Part shown: positions 6,544 to 13,198 of the stretch, in pieces
Position numbering within the stretch: the first letter of the stretch is position 1
Layout of the letters: the number at the start of each line of letters is the position of its first letter
DNA from: RUG11247 sp050945995
GTDB lineage: Bacteria > Bacillota > Clostridia > Christensenellales > Aristaeellaceae
Length of the DNA stretch: 14,460 bases
Direction: 5' to 3'
NCBI GenBank assembly: GCA_050945995.1
Contig: JBMNUA010000041.1
Span: 1-14,460, forward strand
The notes under the pieces: model-generated
What the model saw: only the letters and a program-made list of their open reading frames with translations
What the model was told of the DNA's origin: nothing
Databases searched by the model: none
Position numbers and translations under genes: made by a program

Positions 6544-8523
6544 ATGGCGTGGTGGATGGACAATCGGATCCGAATGATCCAGAACAATTTGCGCGATATC
6601 GACGCGGCGATGGACGTGGGCAAGCTCGTGGATACCCTGGAATCGTTCGACTGCAACTGCGTGATGGTCGGCGCCGCCGGCATCAGCTCGTTTTTTGAAT
6701 CGTCGCTTCCCTATCAAACGCCCAGTCCCTACCTGAACGGGCGCGACACGCTGGGGGAGATCGTCGAAACATGCCACGCACGCGGCATTCGCGTGATCGC
6801 GCGGTTTGATTTCAGCAAGACGCATGAGCGGTTGTACGAGGCGAACAGGGATTGGTATTACAAATCTGCAAAAGGTGAGATCGTTCGCTATAACGACACG
6901 GTGCACACCTGCATTTGCGGCGAATATCAACAGAAGCTCTCCCTCGAGATCATTCGCGAGGTGCTTGAGAAGTACCCCGTAGACGGCATCTTCTTTAACA
7001 TGTTCGGCTTCATGACGCGCGATTACAGCAACAATGAATACGGCATCTGCCATTGCGACGCGTGTAAAACGGCGTTTCGCGCGCACACCGGCTTGGATCT
7101 GCCGGAAATCGGCGGCGCAACCGAGGTATGGGATCAATACCGCGCGTTCCAGGAGCATGTGGTTTCCGAAACGCTTCGGCATGTGCACGAGTTGGTGCGC
7201 TCGTTCAGCGGCGAGATCGCAATCTGCACCTATCATCACGCGTATGTGGACATGGTGCGCAATGAATCCAACAGCGCGGTCGATCGTCCGTACCCCTTCT
7301 GGCTGATGAATTCCGCCAGCAATGTGGACATGGTGCGCTCGTCATGGAACGGCACGAAGATATCCTCCAACTGCGTGATCAATGCCACCGACATCTTCTA
7401 CCGGTTTACCGGGGTATCCAAAGAACTCAATCGCATACGGCTCTATGAGGAGATGGCGGCGGGCGGCGTGCTGGATTGGTGCATCATTGGCGTGTTTGAG
7501 GATTATCCGGATGAAGAGAACTATGAGTATGTGCGCGAGGTGTTCCGCTTCCATCGTGAAAACGAGCGCTACTTCGGGCATTTTGAATCGCTGGCGAAGG
7601 TGGCGGTTGTGCAACCGATTTCCACCCATCTCCCGCGCGGCGGCGACGGGGAGAGCTTTTTGGGTGTGTATAAGGCGCTGAAGGAGGCGCATATCCCCTT
7701 TGATGTGTTGGCGTTGGAGCGGATTGAGGAGGAACCGGCGCTCATCGATGGCTATGACGCGCTGATCTACCCGGCGATGAATTGTTTGTACGAGAACGTG
7801 ATCGACCTTGCGCAGGCGCGCGGGATACTCAATGTGTTCCTCGGGTTGTCGAAGGAATTGAGCGCGCCCTTGGCTGCGCGGCTGCAGGCGATGGTGGTTG
7901 GCGCGATGGAGCGCGACAAAACGCGCGCCGCATACCTCAATACGCGCGAGAAGGATGTATTTACGAGCTTTGAGAAGCGCCATTGGATCATCGTGGACGA
8001 CGACTTCGGCATCGTCGATGCGCCGGAATACCGCGCCATGTTGCCCATGGTGAACACGGCGTGGTACGGTCCGCCGGAGCGGTGCTTCGGACACACGTTG
8101 AGCGAGCACGCCGGTGCGCTGTATGACGCGAGGAATAAAACAATCATCGTGCCATGGGATTTGGGCGGCATCTTTTATCGATATGGTTTCCGCGATCACA
8201 GCAACATTTTGACGAATTTATTGGATGCCTTCTGCCCGTCTGCGCGCGTGGTGCGAACAAGTGCGCCGGAGATGGTCGAGCTTTTTGTGAACCGCGCGCG
8301 CGAAGATGTTGGCATCGTGCAGCTTCTTAACCTCACCGGCGCGAACGGCACTTCCGTTGGCGCGCATATCCCGGTGCATGGGATTGAGGTGGAGCTGCCT
8401 GCGGATTTCGCAGGCGTGCCGCGGTCGCTGACTGGCGGCCAAATCAACGTGGCGGATCAAAACGGGAAGCGGGTGCTGCGCGTGCAATGCTTGGAACAGT
8501 ATGAGGCGGTCGTGTTTGAATAA
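6544..8523 (+). CDS. GHL6-like predicted glycoside hydrolase (paralogue B)
   Basis: A 659-residue cytoplasmic protein, clearly related to the GHL6-like protein at 3167-5236 but strongly diverged. Shared landmarks include an N-terminal WW followed by R(M/V)IQ(N/D)NL, the motif ARFDFSKT (86-93 here), VDGIFFN (146-152) and the Cys cluster C169-x-C171-x2-C174. A middle domain from about 350 (VAVVQPIST..., YDALIYPAMNCLYE) resembles the GH42-type trimerisation/GATase-like domain, and the C-terminal 90 residues look beta-rich. The ATG is fixed by GGAGG 6 bases upstream. It is transcribed alone, divergently from the CdaR-type gene, and ends at a strong hairpin terminator. The two paralogues differ most in the second half of the barrel, which suggests different substrates or successive linkages. 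The hydrolase function is inferred from fold only. Confidence 0.8.
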   Translation: MAWWMDNRIRMIQNNLRDIDAAMDVGKLVDTLESFDCNCVMVGAAGISSFFESSLPYQTPSPYLNGRDTLGEIVETCHARGIRVIARFDFSKTHERLYEANRDWYYKSAKGEIVRYNDTVHTCICGEYQQKLSLEIIREVLEKYPVDGIFFNMFGFMTRDYSNNEYGICHCDACKTAFRAHTGLDLPEIGGATEVWDQYRAFQEHVVSETLRHVHELVRSFSGEIAICTYHHAYVDMVRNESNSAVDRPYPFWLMNSASNVDMVRSSWNGTKISSNCVINATDIFYRFTGVSKELNRIRLYEEMAAGGVLDWCIIGVFEDYPDEENYEYVREVFRFHRENERYFGHFESLAKVAVVQPISTHLPRGGDGESFLGVYKALKEAHIPFDVLALERIEEEPALIDGYDALIYPAMNCLYENVIDLAQARGILNVFLGLSKELSAPLAARLQAMVVGAMERDKTRAAYLNTREKDVFTSFEKRHWIIVDDDFGIVDAPEYRAMLPMVNTAWYGPPERCFGHTLSEHAGALYDARNKTIIVPWDLGGIFYRYGFRDHSNILTNLLDAFCPSARVVRTSAPEMVELFVNRAREDVGIVQLLNLTGANGTSVGAHIPVHGIEVELPADFAGVPRSLTGGQINVADQNGKRVLRVQCLEQYEAVVFE

Positions 8524-8537
8524 AGGATGATCGGAGG

Positions 8538-8579
8538 GCCTTCGCCATGCGGATCGGCATGGCGGAGGCTTTATTTTTT
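8538..8579 (+). terminator. Rho-independent terminator after GHL6 paralogue B
   Basis: A 13-base-pair stem joins 8538-8550 to 8557-8569, with one G-T wobble and a 6-base loop (GGATCG). It is followed directly by TTTATTTTTT. The hairpin starts 14 bases after the stop codon. Confidence 0.93.
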
Positions 8580-8972
8580 GGACGAGGATGCGATGCGCGC
8601 CTTGGCATGATTGGGTTTTCGGATCAAGCCTATGCGACGGGTAAAATATGTGACAATAGTGCGCTGAGGTCTGTCCCGGATTTTATGTAAAGTCGAAAGC
8701 TGCAAGTGGGAGTCTGTTAGAGGGAGGGGGGAGCAAGCTCCAACTTGGACACCCTGGATTCTTGCAATGCCACATAAAAAAGCAAGACCATGCCAAGCGC
8801 AAAGACCACCGTTCCTATGAGCGGCAAGGGATAGACCAAATCCTACTGTTCATTCGGCGGGGTATCATAAGAGTATCAATAAAAAAGATGGCAGAAGCGC
8901 CCTGCGATATCGCTGCCTCGAGCGGCTGTCAACGCCATTTATCGGTTAGCCGCGGCATACCTCCGTTCACAA
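8580..8972. other. Gene-poor spacer, possible decayed insertion-sequence material
   Basis: No convincing gene is seen. A + strand reading frame opens at 8762, but it runs through the iron-operon terminator and lies antisense to the Cys-rich peptide gene, so it is not accepted as a whole. Its first part (8762-8960) contains KRKDHRSYERQ-type residues that loosely recall the N-terminus of IS30-like transposases. The stretch CTGTCCCGGATTTTATGTAA near 8671-8690 loosely recalls ends of IS256-type elements from Clostridia. Small inverted repeats occur, such as TCCAACTTGGA near 8738. Composition is less GC-rich than the neighbouring genes. The insertion-sequence idea is from memory and weak. Confidence 0.3.
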
Positions 8973-9012
8973 GAAAAGGGAGACGCAGACTCTCGTGCCC
9001 GCGCCTCCCTTT
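8973..9012 (-). terminator. Rho-independent terminator of the feo operon
   Basis: Read on the - strand, AAAGGGAGGCGC (9001-9012) pairs with GCGTCTCCCTTT (8975-8986) through a 12-base-pair stem with one G-T wobble, followed by a T-rich run (TTTTCTT). It begins just after the stop of the Cys-rich peptide gene, so it ends the feoA-feoA-feoB-peptide transcript. Confidence 0.88.
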
Positions 9013-9018
9013 ATCCCA

Positions 9019-9189
9019 TCAGCGGTCGTGGCAGGAGCCGCCCATGGAGCAGTGCCCACAATTTCCGCCGCAGGAGGATTTCCCCTTTTTCCTGTCCCTG
9101 ACCATGACGGCAATGACACACGCCACGATCACACCAAGCACGGCGCAGATGATGATCGTTCCAATATTTGCAGCAATCCAGGATAACAT
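9019..9189 (-). CDS. FeoB-associated Cys-rich membrane protein
   Basis: A 56-residue peptide with one membrane helix at about 5-28 (WIAANIGTIIICAVLGVIVA onward), then a basic RDRKKGK stretch that favours a cytoplasmic C-terminus. The tail is rich in Cys and Gly: Cys40, Cys44, Cys47 and Cys53 in SSCGGNCGHCSMGGSC. This is the pattern of the FeoB-associated Cys-rich membrane protein family (PF12669), thought to assist FeoB, perhaps by handling Fe(II) at the membrane. AAAGGAG at 9199-9205 lies 9 bases before the ATG, and the gene starts 28 bases after the feoB stop, as last gene of the operon. Confidence 0.93.
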   Translation of the reverse strand: MLSWIAANIGTIIICAVLGVIVACVIAVMVRDRKKGKSSCGGNCGHCSMGGSCHDR

Positions 9190-9217
9190 TTCAGTGGGCT
9201 CCTTTCACGTTTGATCA

Positions 9218-11626
9218 TCAGTTGATCCTTACAGTTGCGGTCAGCCTGGTGGCCTCCTTGTAGGGCTTGAACAGCATATAGATGATGCCGATGAGGAACG
9301 CCGCGGCGAACACAAGACCAAGCACATTCATATTGCCGGTGAACAGCCCGCCAAACTGGTTGATCATCAGGGCGATCACATAGGCGAACCCGCACTGATA
9401 GCCGATGGCAAACCATGTCCACTTCGCGCTGTTCATCTCCCGCCTGATCGCGCCCATGGCCGCAAAGCAGGGGGCGCACAGCAGGTTAAACACGAGGAAG
9501 GAGTAGCCGGTGACGCCGGTAAACACGGTACCCAGCGTTGCGTACATATTGCCGGACGCACCGTACAGAATACCCATGGTGCCGACGATGTTCTCTTTGG
9601 CGATAAGACCGGTGATGGAGGCGACCGTCGCTTCCCAAGTGCCCCAGCCGAGCGGCTTGAAGATCCACGCGATGGCTCCGCCGATGGCTGCGAGGATGGA
9701 GTTGCTGATTTCGCTTTCATCCAGCATACGGAAGGCTCCGTCCACCACGCCGAAGTAGGTGGTAAACCACACAAAGATGGCTGACAGGAGGATGATCGTT
9801 CCGGCTTTCTTTATAAACGACCAGCCGCGCTCCCACATGGAGCGGAGAACATTATTCAGCGTCGGCCAGTGATAGGCGGGCAGCTCCATGACGAAAGGCG
9901 CGGGCTCACCGGAGAACATCTTCGTTTTCTTCAGGAGAATGCCGGAGACAACGATGGCGGTCATGCCGATGAAGTAAGCGGAGGTGGCCACCCATGCGCT
10001 GCCGCCGAAGATTGCCCCCGCGATCATGGCGATAAAGGGTATTTTGGCGGAGCAGGGGATAAAGGTGGTGGTCATGATGGTCATGCGCCGGTCGCGCTCG
10101 TTTTCAATCGTGCGCGACGCCATGATCCCGGGAATGCCGCAGCCCGTGCCGATCAGCATGGGGATGAAGCTCTTGCCGGAGAGCCCGAACTTGCGGAATA
10201 TGCGGTCAAGGACAAACGCGATCCGGGACATATAGCCGCAGGCTTCCAGGAACGCCAGCAGCAGGAAAAGCACCAGCATCTGCGGCACAAAGCCGAGAAC
10301 CGCGCCGACACCGGCTATGATGCCGTCGTTGATCAGACCGGAGAGCCATGGCGCAGCGTTGGCCGCATCCAAGCCGTTGCCGACCAGCGCGGGAATGCCG
10401 GGCACCCACACGCCGTAAGCGGCCGGATCAGGTTCCTCTGCGTAGCTGTCCAGCGTTTCCAAAGCGGCGTTGTAATCGGCGATTGTTGCCGTTTCATACG
10501 CCACAGCCAGCGTTTCTTCGTCCTCCACGGCGTATTGGAAATCGCCGGTGGGCGCCGAACCGTTTTCTTCAACATAGACGTCATATCCGTCTACAATGAG
10601 AGAGGCTTCACCGTATTCTTCCGCCGCCTCGTTGTAAGCTGCGCTGCCGATGCCCAGCAGATGCCAGCCGTCGCCAAACAGCCCGTCGTTGGCCCAGTCC
10701 GTGGCCGCCAGACCCACCGTCACCATGGAGATATAGTAAACAAGGAACATGACTGCCGCGAAAATAGGAAGTCCCAGCCAGCGGTTGGTGACCACCCGAT
10801 CAATCTTATCCGAGGTGGACATCTTGCCCGCGTTCTTTTTCTTGTAACAGCCCTTCAGCAGAGATGCAATGTAAATATACCGTTCATTGGTGATGATACT
10901 CTCCGCATCGTCGTCAAGCTCTTTTTCGGCGGCCTCAATATCTTCTTCAATATGTGCCAGGACGGACGGATCGAGGTTTAGCTGCGCCAGCGCCTTATCG
11001 TCGCGCTCAAATATTTTGATTGCGTACCAGCGTTGTTGCTCCTGCGGCAAATCGTGCGCCGCCGCTTCTTCGATATGTGCCAGCGCATGCTCGACGACAC
11101 CGGAGAAGGTGTGCATCGGCACGGTCTTTGTTCCCTTGGCAGCGGCGATGGCGGCCTCAGCGGCCTCCATAATGCCCTCGCTCTTCAGCGCGGAAATCTC
11201 CACGATCTTGCAGCCCAGCGCACGGGATAGTTCTGGAATGTTGATCGTATCGCCGTTTTTCTTCACCACATCCATCATGTTGATGGCGATGACCACCGGG
11301 ATGCCCAGTTCCGTGAGCTGCGTGGAGAGGTACAGGTTGCGCTCCAGATTCGTGCCGTCCACGATATTCAGGATAACATTGGGGCGCTCAGTGATCAGGT
11401 AGTTTCTCGCAATCACTTCTTCCAGCGTGTAGGGAGATAGCGAATAGATGCCGGGAAGGTCGGTGACGATGACGCCGTCGTGTTTCTTCAGCTTGCCTTC
11501 CTTCTTTTCAACCGTAACCCCCGGCCAGTTGCCAACGAACTGGTTGGAACCGGTCAAGCTGTTGAACAACGTCGTCTTGCCGCTGTTCGGGTTGCCCGCA
11601 AGGGCAATTCTGATTTTTTCAGCCAT
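9218..11626 (-). CDS. feoB: Ferrous iron transport protein B (FeoB)
   Basis: An 802-residue inner-membrane Fe(II) transporter with an N-terminal G domain. GTPase motifs are complete: GNPNSGKT at 11-18 (G1), the switch GVTVEKKEG at 36-44 with Thr38 (G2), DLPG at 56-59 (G3), NMMD at 116-119 (G4) and ISALKS at 144-149 (G5). A helical spacer (to about 265) leads into the membrane domain, which has the conserved gate segments GTGCGIPGIMASR and FIPCSAKIPF and a second Cys segment LLCAPCFAAMGAI. Between the first membrane helix and the helix beginning near GIIAGVGAVLGF lies an extra acidic stretch of about 90 residues, which would face outside the cell. This is why the protein exceeds the roughly 700-770 residues of many FeoBs. 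A purine-rich GGGAGAGGG lies just before the ATG. Confidence 0.97.
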   Translation of the reverse strand: MAEKIRIALAGNPNSGKTTLFNSLTGSNQFVGNWPGVTVEKKEGKLKKHDGVIVTDLPGIYSLSPYTLEEVIARNYLITERPNVILNIVDGTNLERNLYLSTQLTELGIPVVIAINMMDVVKKNGDTINIPELSRALGCKIVEISALKSEGIMEAAEAAIAAAKGTKTVPMHTFSGVVEHALAHIEEAAAHDLPQEQQRWYAIKIFERDDKALAQLNLDPSVLAHIEEDIEAAEKELDDDAESIITNERYIYIASLLKGCYKKKNAGKMSTSDKIDRVVTNRWLGLPIFAAVMFLVYYISMVTVGLAATDWANDGLFGDGWHLLGIGSAAYNEAAEEYGEASLIVDGYDVYVEENGSAPTGDFQYAVEDEETLAVAYETATIADYNAALETLDSYAEEPDPAAYGVWVPGIPALVGNGLDAANAAPWLSGLINDGIIAGVGAVLGFVPQMLVLFLLLAFLEACGYMSRIAFVLDRIFRKFGLSGKSFIPMLIGTGCGIPGIMASRTIENERDRRMTIMTTTFIPCSAKIPFIAMIAGAIFGGSAWVATSAYFIGMTAIVVSGILLKKTKMFSGEPAPFVMELPAYHWPTLNNVLRSMWERGWSFIKKAGTIILLSAIFVWFTTYFGVVDGAFRMLDESEISNSILAAIGGAIAWIFKPLGWGTWEATVASITGLIAKENIVGTMGILYGASGNMYATLGTVFTGVTGYSFLVFNLLCAPCFAAMGAIRREMNSAKWTWFAIGYQCGFAYVIALMINQFGGLFTGNMNVLGLVFAAAFLIGIIYMLFKPYKEATRLTATVRIN

Positions 11627-11645
11627 AAAGTCCCTCTCCCTTGAA

Positions 11646-11661
11646 GTTAGAATTATCTAAC
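11646..11661. promoter_or_regulatory. GTTAG-N6-CTAAC operator-like palindrome between feoA and feoB
   Basis: GTTAGAATTATCTAAC is a perfect inverted repeat with 6-base arms. It has the same outer layout, GTTAG-N6-CTAAC, as the palindrome in the operon leader at 12165-12180. It lies in the only sizeable gap inside the operon, 20-35 bases before the feoB start. On the - strand, TATTAT just upstream of it could be a -10 of a secondary promoter, but the candidate -35 spacing is poor. Confidence 0.6.
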
Positions 11662-11696
11662 CATCTGCTCCGAATAATAGGTGTCATCCTCTTTTG

Positions 11697-11918
11697 TCAT
11701 TCAACCTCGATCATCTCTGCATCCGCCTTGCGGAGCGAAAGCTCGTAGCCCCGAACTTTGACCTCAATGGGGTCGCCCAGTGGCGCCGCCTTACGGATAT
11801 AGACATCCACACCTTTGGTGATGCCCATATCCATGATGCGCCGCTTGACCGCACCCTCTCCGTGGAGCTTCACGACCTTTACGGTCTCGCCGATGTTTGA
11901 CTGCCTTAGCGTTTTCAT
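11697..11918 (-). CDS. feoA: FeoA family protein, second copy
   Basis: A 73-residue SH3-like FeoA protein. The family core is visible: LHGEGAVKRRIMDMGITKGVDVYIRK (roughly residues 18-43), then GDPIEVKVRGYELSLRKADAEMIEV at the end. FeoA is a small cytoplasmic partner thought to modulate FeoB. AAGGAGG at about 11928-11934 supports the start. It lies 10 bases after the first feoA and 70 bases before feoB, which is a wide gap for this operon. Of the two copies this one keeps the classical RxxxMG...PLGDPIEVxVRG pattern best, so it is probably the direct FeoB partner. Confidence 0.93.
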   Translation of the reverse strand: MKTLRQSNIGETVKVVKLHGEGAVKRRIMDMGITKGVDVYIRKAAPLGDPIEVKVRGYELSLRKADAEMIEVE

Positions 11919-11928
11919 GTTCTCCTCC

Positions 11929-12141
11929 TTAGATCATGATTTTTCCGGCCATCTCGCGACCGATGGCGATGCGAGACTCCTTGACGTTGACGATGAGGTT
12001 TCCTGCGATCGCGGAAACTACCGTGACATTTCCTCCGACGACGAAACCCAAGTCCTCTAAGTGTTTTTTGGTTTCTGCGCTTCCTCCGACTCTTCGGATC
12101 ATGTTTTCCTCGCCGACATTTGCAAGTGTGAGCGGCATCAT
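11929..12141 (-). CDS. feoA: FeoA family protein, first copy
   Basis: A 70-residue FeoA/SH3-like protein beginning MMPLTLANVGEE. It carries the family's GG...TKKHLEDLGFVVGGNVTVVS segment and ends in VNVKESRIAIGREMAGKIMI. It differs from the second copy in lacking the PLGDPIEV segment, with AIAGNLIVNV in its place. The start is one of two adjacent ATG codons (12136-12141) following the strong GGAGGAGGAG at 12143-12152. As first gene of the operon it is translated from a leader of about 74 bases that contains the operator-like palindrome. Tandem feoA genes of unequal type are common in Clostridia; the role of this copy is less clear. Confidence 0.9.
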   Translation of the reverse strand: MMPLTLANVGEENMIRRVGGSAETKKHLEDLGFVVGGNVTVVSAIAGNLIVNVKESRIAIGREMAGKIMI

Positions 12142-12164
12142 GTCTCCTCCTCCATCCGAAATCG

Positions 12165-12180
12165 GTTAGCCAAAGCTAAC
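12165..12180. promoter_or_regulatory. GTTAG-N6-CTAAC operator-like palindrome in the feo leader
   Basis: GTTAGCCAAAGCTAAC is a perfect inverted repeat, extending to 20 bases at 12163-12182 with CGGTTAGC arms. It lies about 35-50 bases downstream of the predicted start site and just upstream of the first feoA ribosome binding site. The half-site GGTTAG is shared with the DtxR/IdeR operator consensus (TTAGGTTAGSCTAACCTAA), but the 6-base spacing differs from that consensus. A metal-dependent repressor is the natural guess. Confidence 0.65.
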
Positions 12181-12198
12181 CGCAGCTCGCGAAGATTG

Positions 12199-12214
12199 GT
12201 TGGGTCTCCCTAAC
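12199..12214. promoter_or_regulatory. Operator-like palindrome at the feo transcription start
   Basis: On the - strand this reads GTTAGGGAGACCCAAC, one base off the GTTAG-N6-CTAAC form. It begins right at the predicted start site (about 12215), a position where a bound repressor would block initiation. A further half-site GTTAG lies at 12235-12239 inside the promoter spacer. Confidence 0.5.
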
Positions 12215-12221
12215 ACCAAAC

Positions 12222-12250
12222 AGTTTAATACCGCTAACCGCAAATGTCAA
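12222..12250 (-). promoter_or_regulatory. Sigma-A promoter of the feo operon
   Basis: On the - strand a perfect -35 TTGACA (12245-12250) and a -10 TAAACT (12222-12227) are separated by exactly 17 bases. Transcription would start near 12215, giving a leader of about 74 bases before the first feoA. The spacer contains CGGTTAGC (12233-12240), matching one arm of the leader palindrome. Confidence 0.85.
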
Positions 12251-12481
12251 GAGGAATTCCGGAGTCGTTTCGGCGTTAAATGTTACATATTGGGGGAACG
12301 GAAAAGTGCCGTATGAATCGTCAAGGGATGGGCGCAGGGACAAATTGATAGTGATCGCGCAAGAGGGCGCAAGCGAGGCGTAATCAACGGATTCGTGTAA
12401 AAATGACCTTCGGGTTTGCATTCGGTATGACCGATCAATCAACCGATCGCCTATGCGATGGTCTGCAACCTTGCGCGCAGC
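12251..12481. other. Intergenic spacer upstream of the feo promoter
   Basis: No gene is supported here. A - strand frame across 12176-12442 lacks a ribosome binding site and runs through the feo promoter and operators. ATCGC-ATAG-GCGAT near 12450 is a short hairpin without a T-run, so no terminator is called for the zinc-ribbon gene. Confidence 0.5.
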
Positions 12482-13186
12482 TTATAAATACAACCGACGT
12501 TTCATATTTTCTTTGAGGCGCGGATTGCTTTCGATGACGATAAAGATCGCTCCGAACGCCGCGAGTGAGACCATCGCATAGATCGACCATTGAAGATGCA
12601 CCGCTCGCAGTACAAACAAATCGATCAGCGCCTCCAGACCGACGAGCGCGCCCGCGCCAGCCCACACCATGCTCGCGACCTTGTGAAGCGTCGGCATCCG
12701 CTTGCGCCGCGCGATGTACACGCACAAAATCGCCGTTAAGCCGACAAGCAGCGTCAGCGGCAGCGCGATCGCAGTATACCAGTTCATTCCCCCGACGCGC
12801 CAAGCGATGAACGCGAGATACGCGGAGGCGGAGAGGACATCGATTGCTATATAAAGGTATGGTCTGCGCATCTCGAGAAAAAACGGCAGTATGACCCATA
12901 AGCAAATGCAGATGCCCGCACCGATCACATAACCGGACCATGTCACCCGTCCCGAGATCAACAAATCGAGGATCAGCACCGCCCCCATCGGAATCGAGAG
13001 AAACAGCGTCGCGAGTTTTGCGCCGTATCGATGGTCGATATGCGTGTTCACGGTCTCCAACCGCTCGGGGTACGCCTGCTCCGCCGCTTCGGGCGCTCCA
13101 TTTGGATCGAGGACGACTGCCAGGCACAGGGGACAGCTCTTTTCAGACGGCGCAAGTTCGACGCCGCAACGGACACAATAGGACAT
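12482..13186 (-). CDS. DUF6320-like zinc-ribbon membrane protein
   Basis: A 234-residue protein that starts with a zinc ribbon, Cys4-x2-Cys7 and Cys18-x2-Cys21 (CVRCG...CPLC). A hydrophilic linker leads to six predicted membrane helices at about 58-76, 84-104, 110-128, 136-158, 170-192 and 200-219, and a short basic C-terminus (MKRRLYL). The layout matches DUF6320 proteins, which in Clostridia are commonly encoded beside alcohol-acetyltransferase-like proteins, as here. It starts 4 bases after the upstream stop. No function is known to me; a membrane partner of the acyltransferase-like protein is inferred from gene pairing. No clear terminator follows it. Confidence 0.8.
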   Translation of the reverse strand: MSYCVRCGVELAPSEKSCPLCLAVVLDPNGAPEAAEQAYPERLETVNTHIDHRYGAKLATLFLSIPMGAVLILDLLISGRVTWSGYVIGAGICICLWVILPFFLEMRRPYLYIAIDVLSASAYLAFIAWRVGGMNWYTAIALPLTLLVGLTAILCVYIARRKRMPTLHKVASMVWAGAGALVGLEALIDLFVLRAVHLQWSIYAMVSLAAFGAIFIVIESNPRLKENMKRRLYL

Positions 13187-13190
13187 GCGA

Positions 13191-13198
13191 TCACCTCC
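13191..13198 (-). promoter_or_regulatory. Shine-Dalgarno overlapping the upstream stop codon
   Basis: On the - strand GGAGGTGA, a full match to the anti-Shine-Dalgarno, contains the TGA stop of the acyltransferase-like gene. The ATG of the zinc-ribbon gene follows 4 bases later, so the two genes are very likely translationally coupled. Confidence 0.85.

Noticed and set aside
8943..8950. A GGTTAGC half-site near the feo terminator
   Set aside because: The matching CTAAC arm is missing at the right distance and no promoter is near, so it is probably chance.
8762..9214. A 150-codon + strand reading frame in the spacer
   Set aside because: It runs antisense through the feo terminator and the whole Cys-rich peptide gene, and no ribosome binding site precedes it.
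12176..12442. An 88-codon - strand reading frame
   Set aside because: It has no recognisable family or ribosome binding site and crosses the feo promoter and operators.
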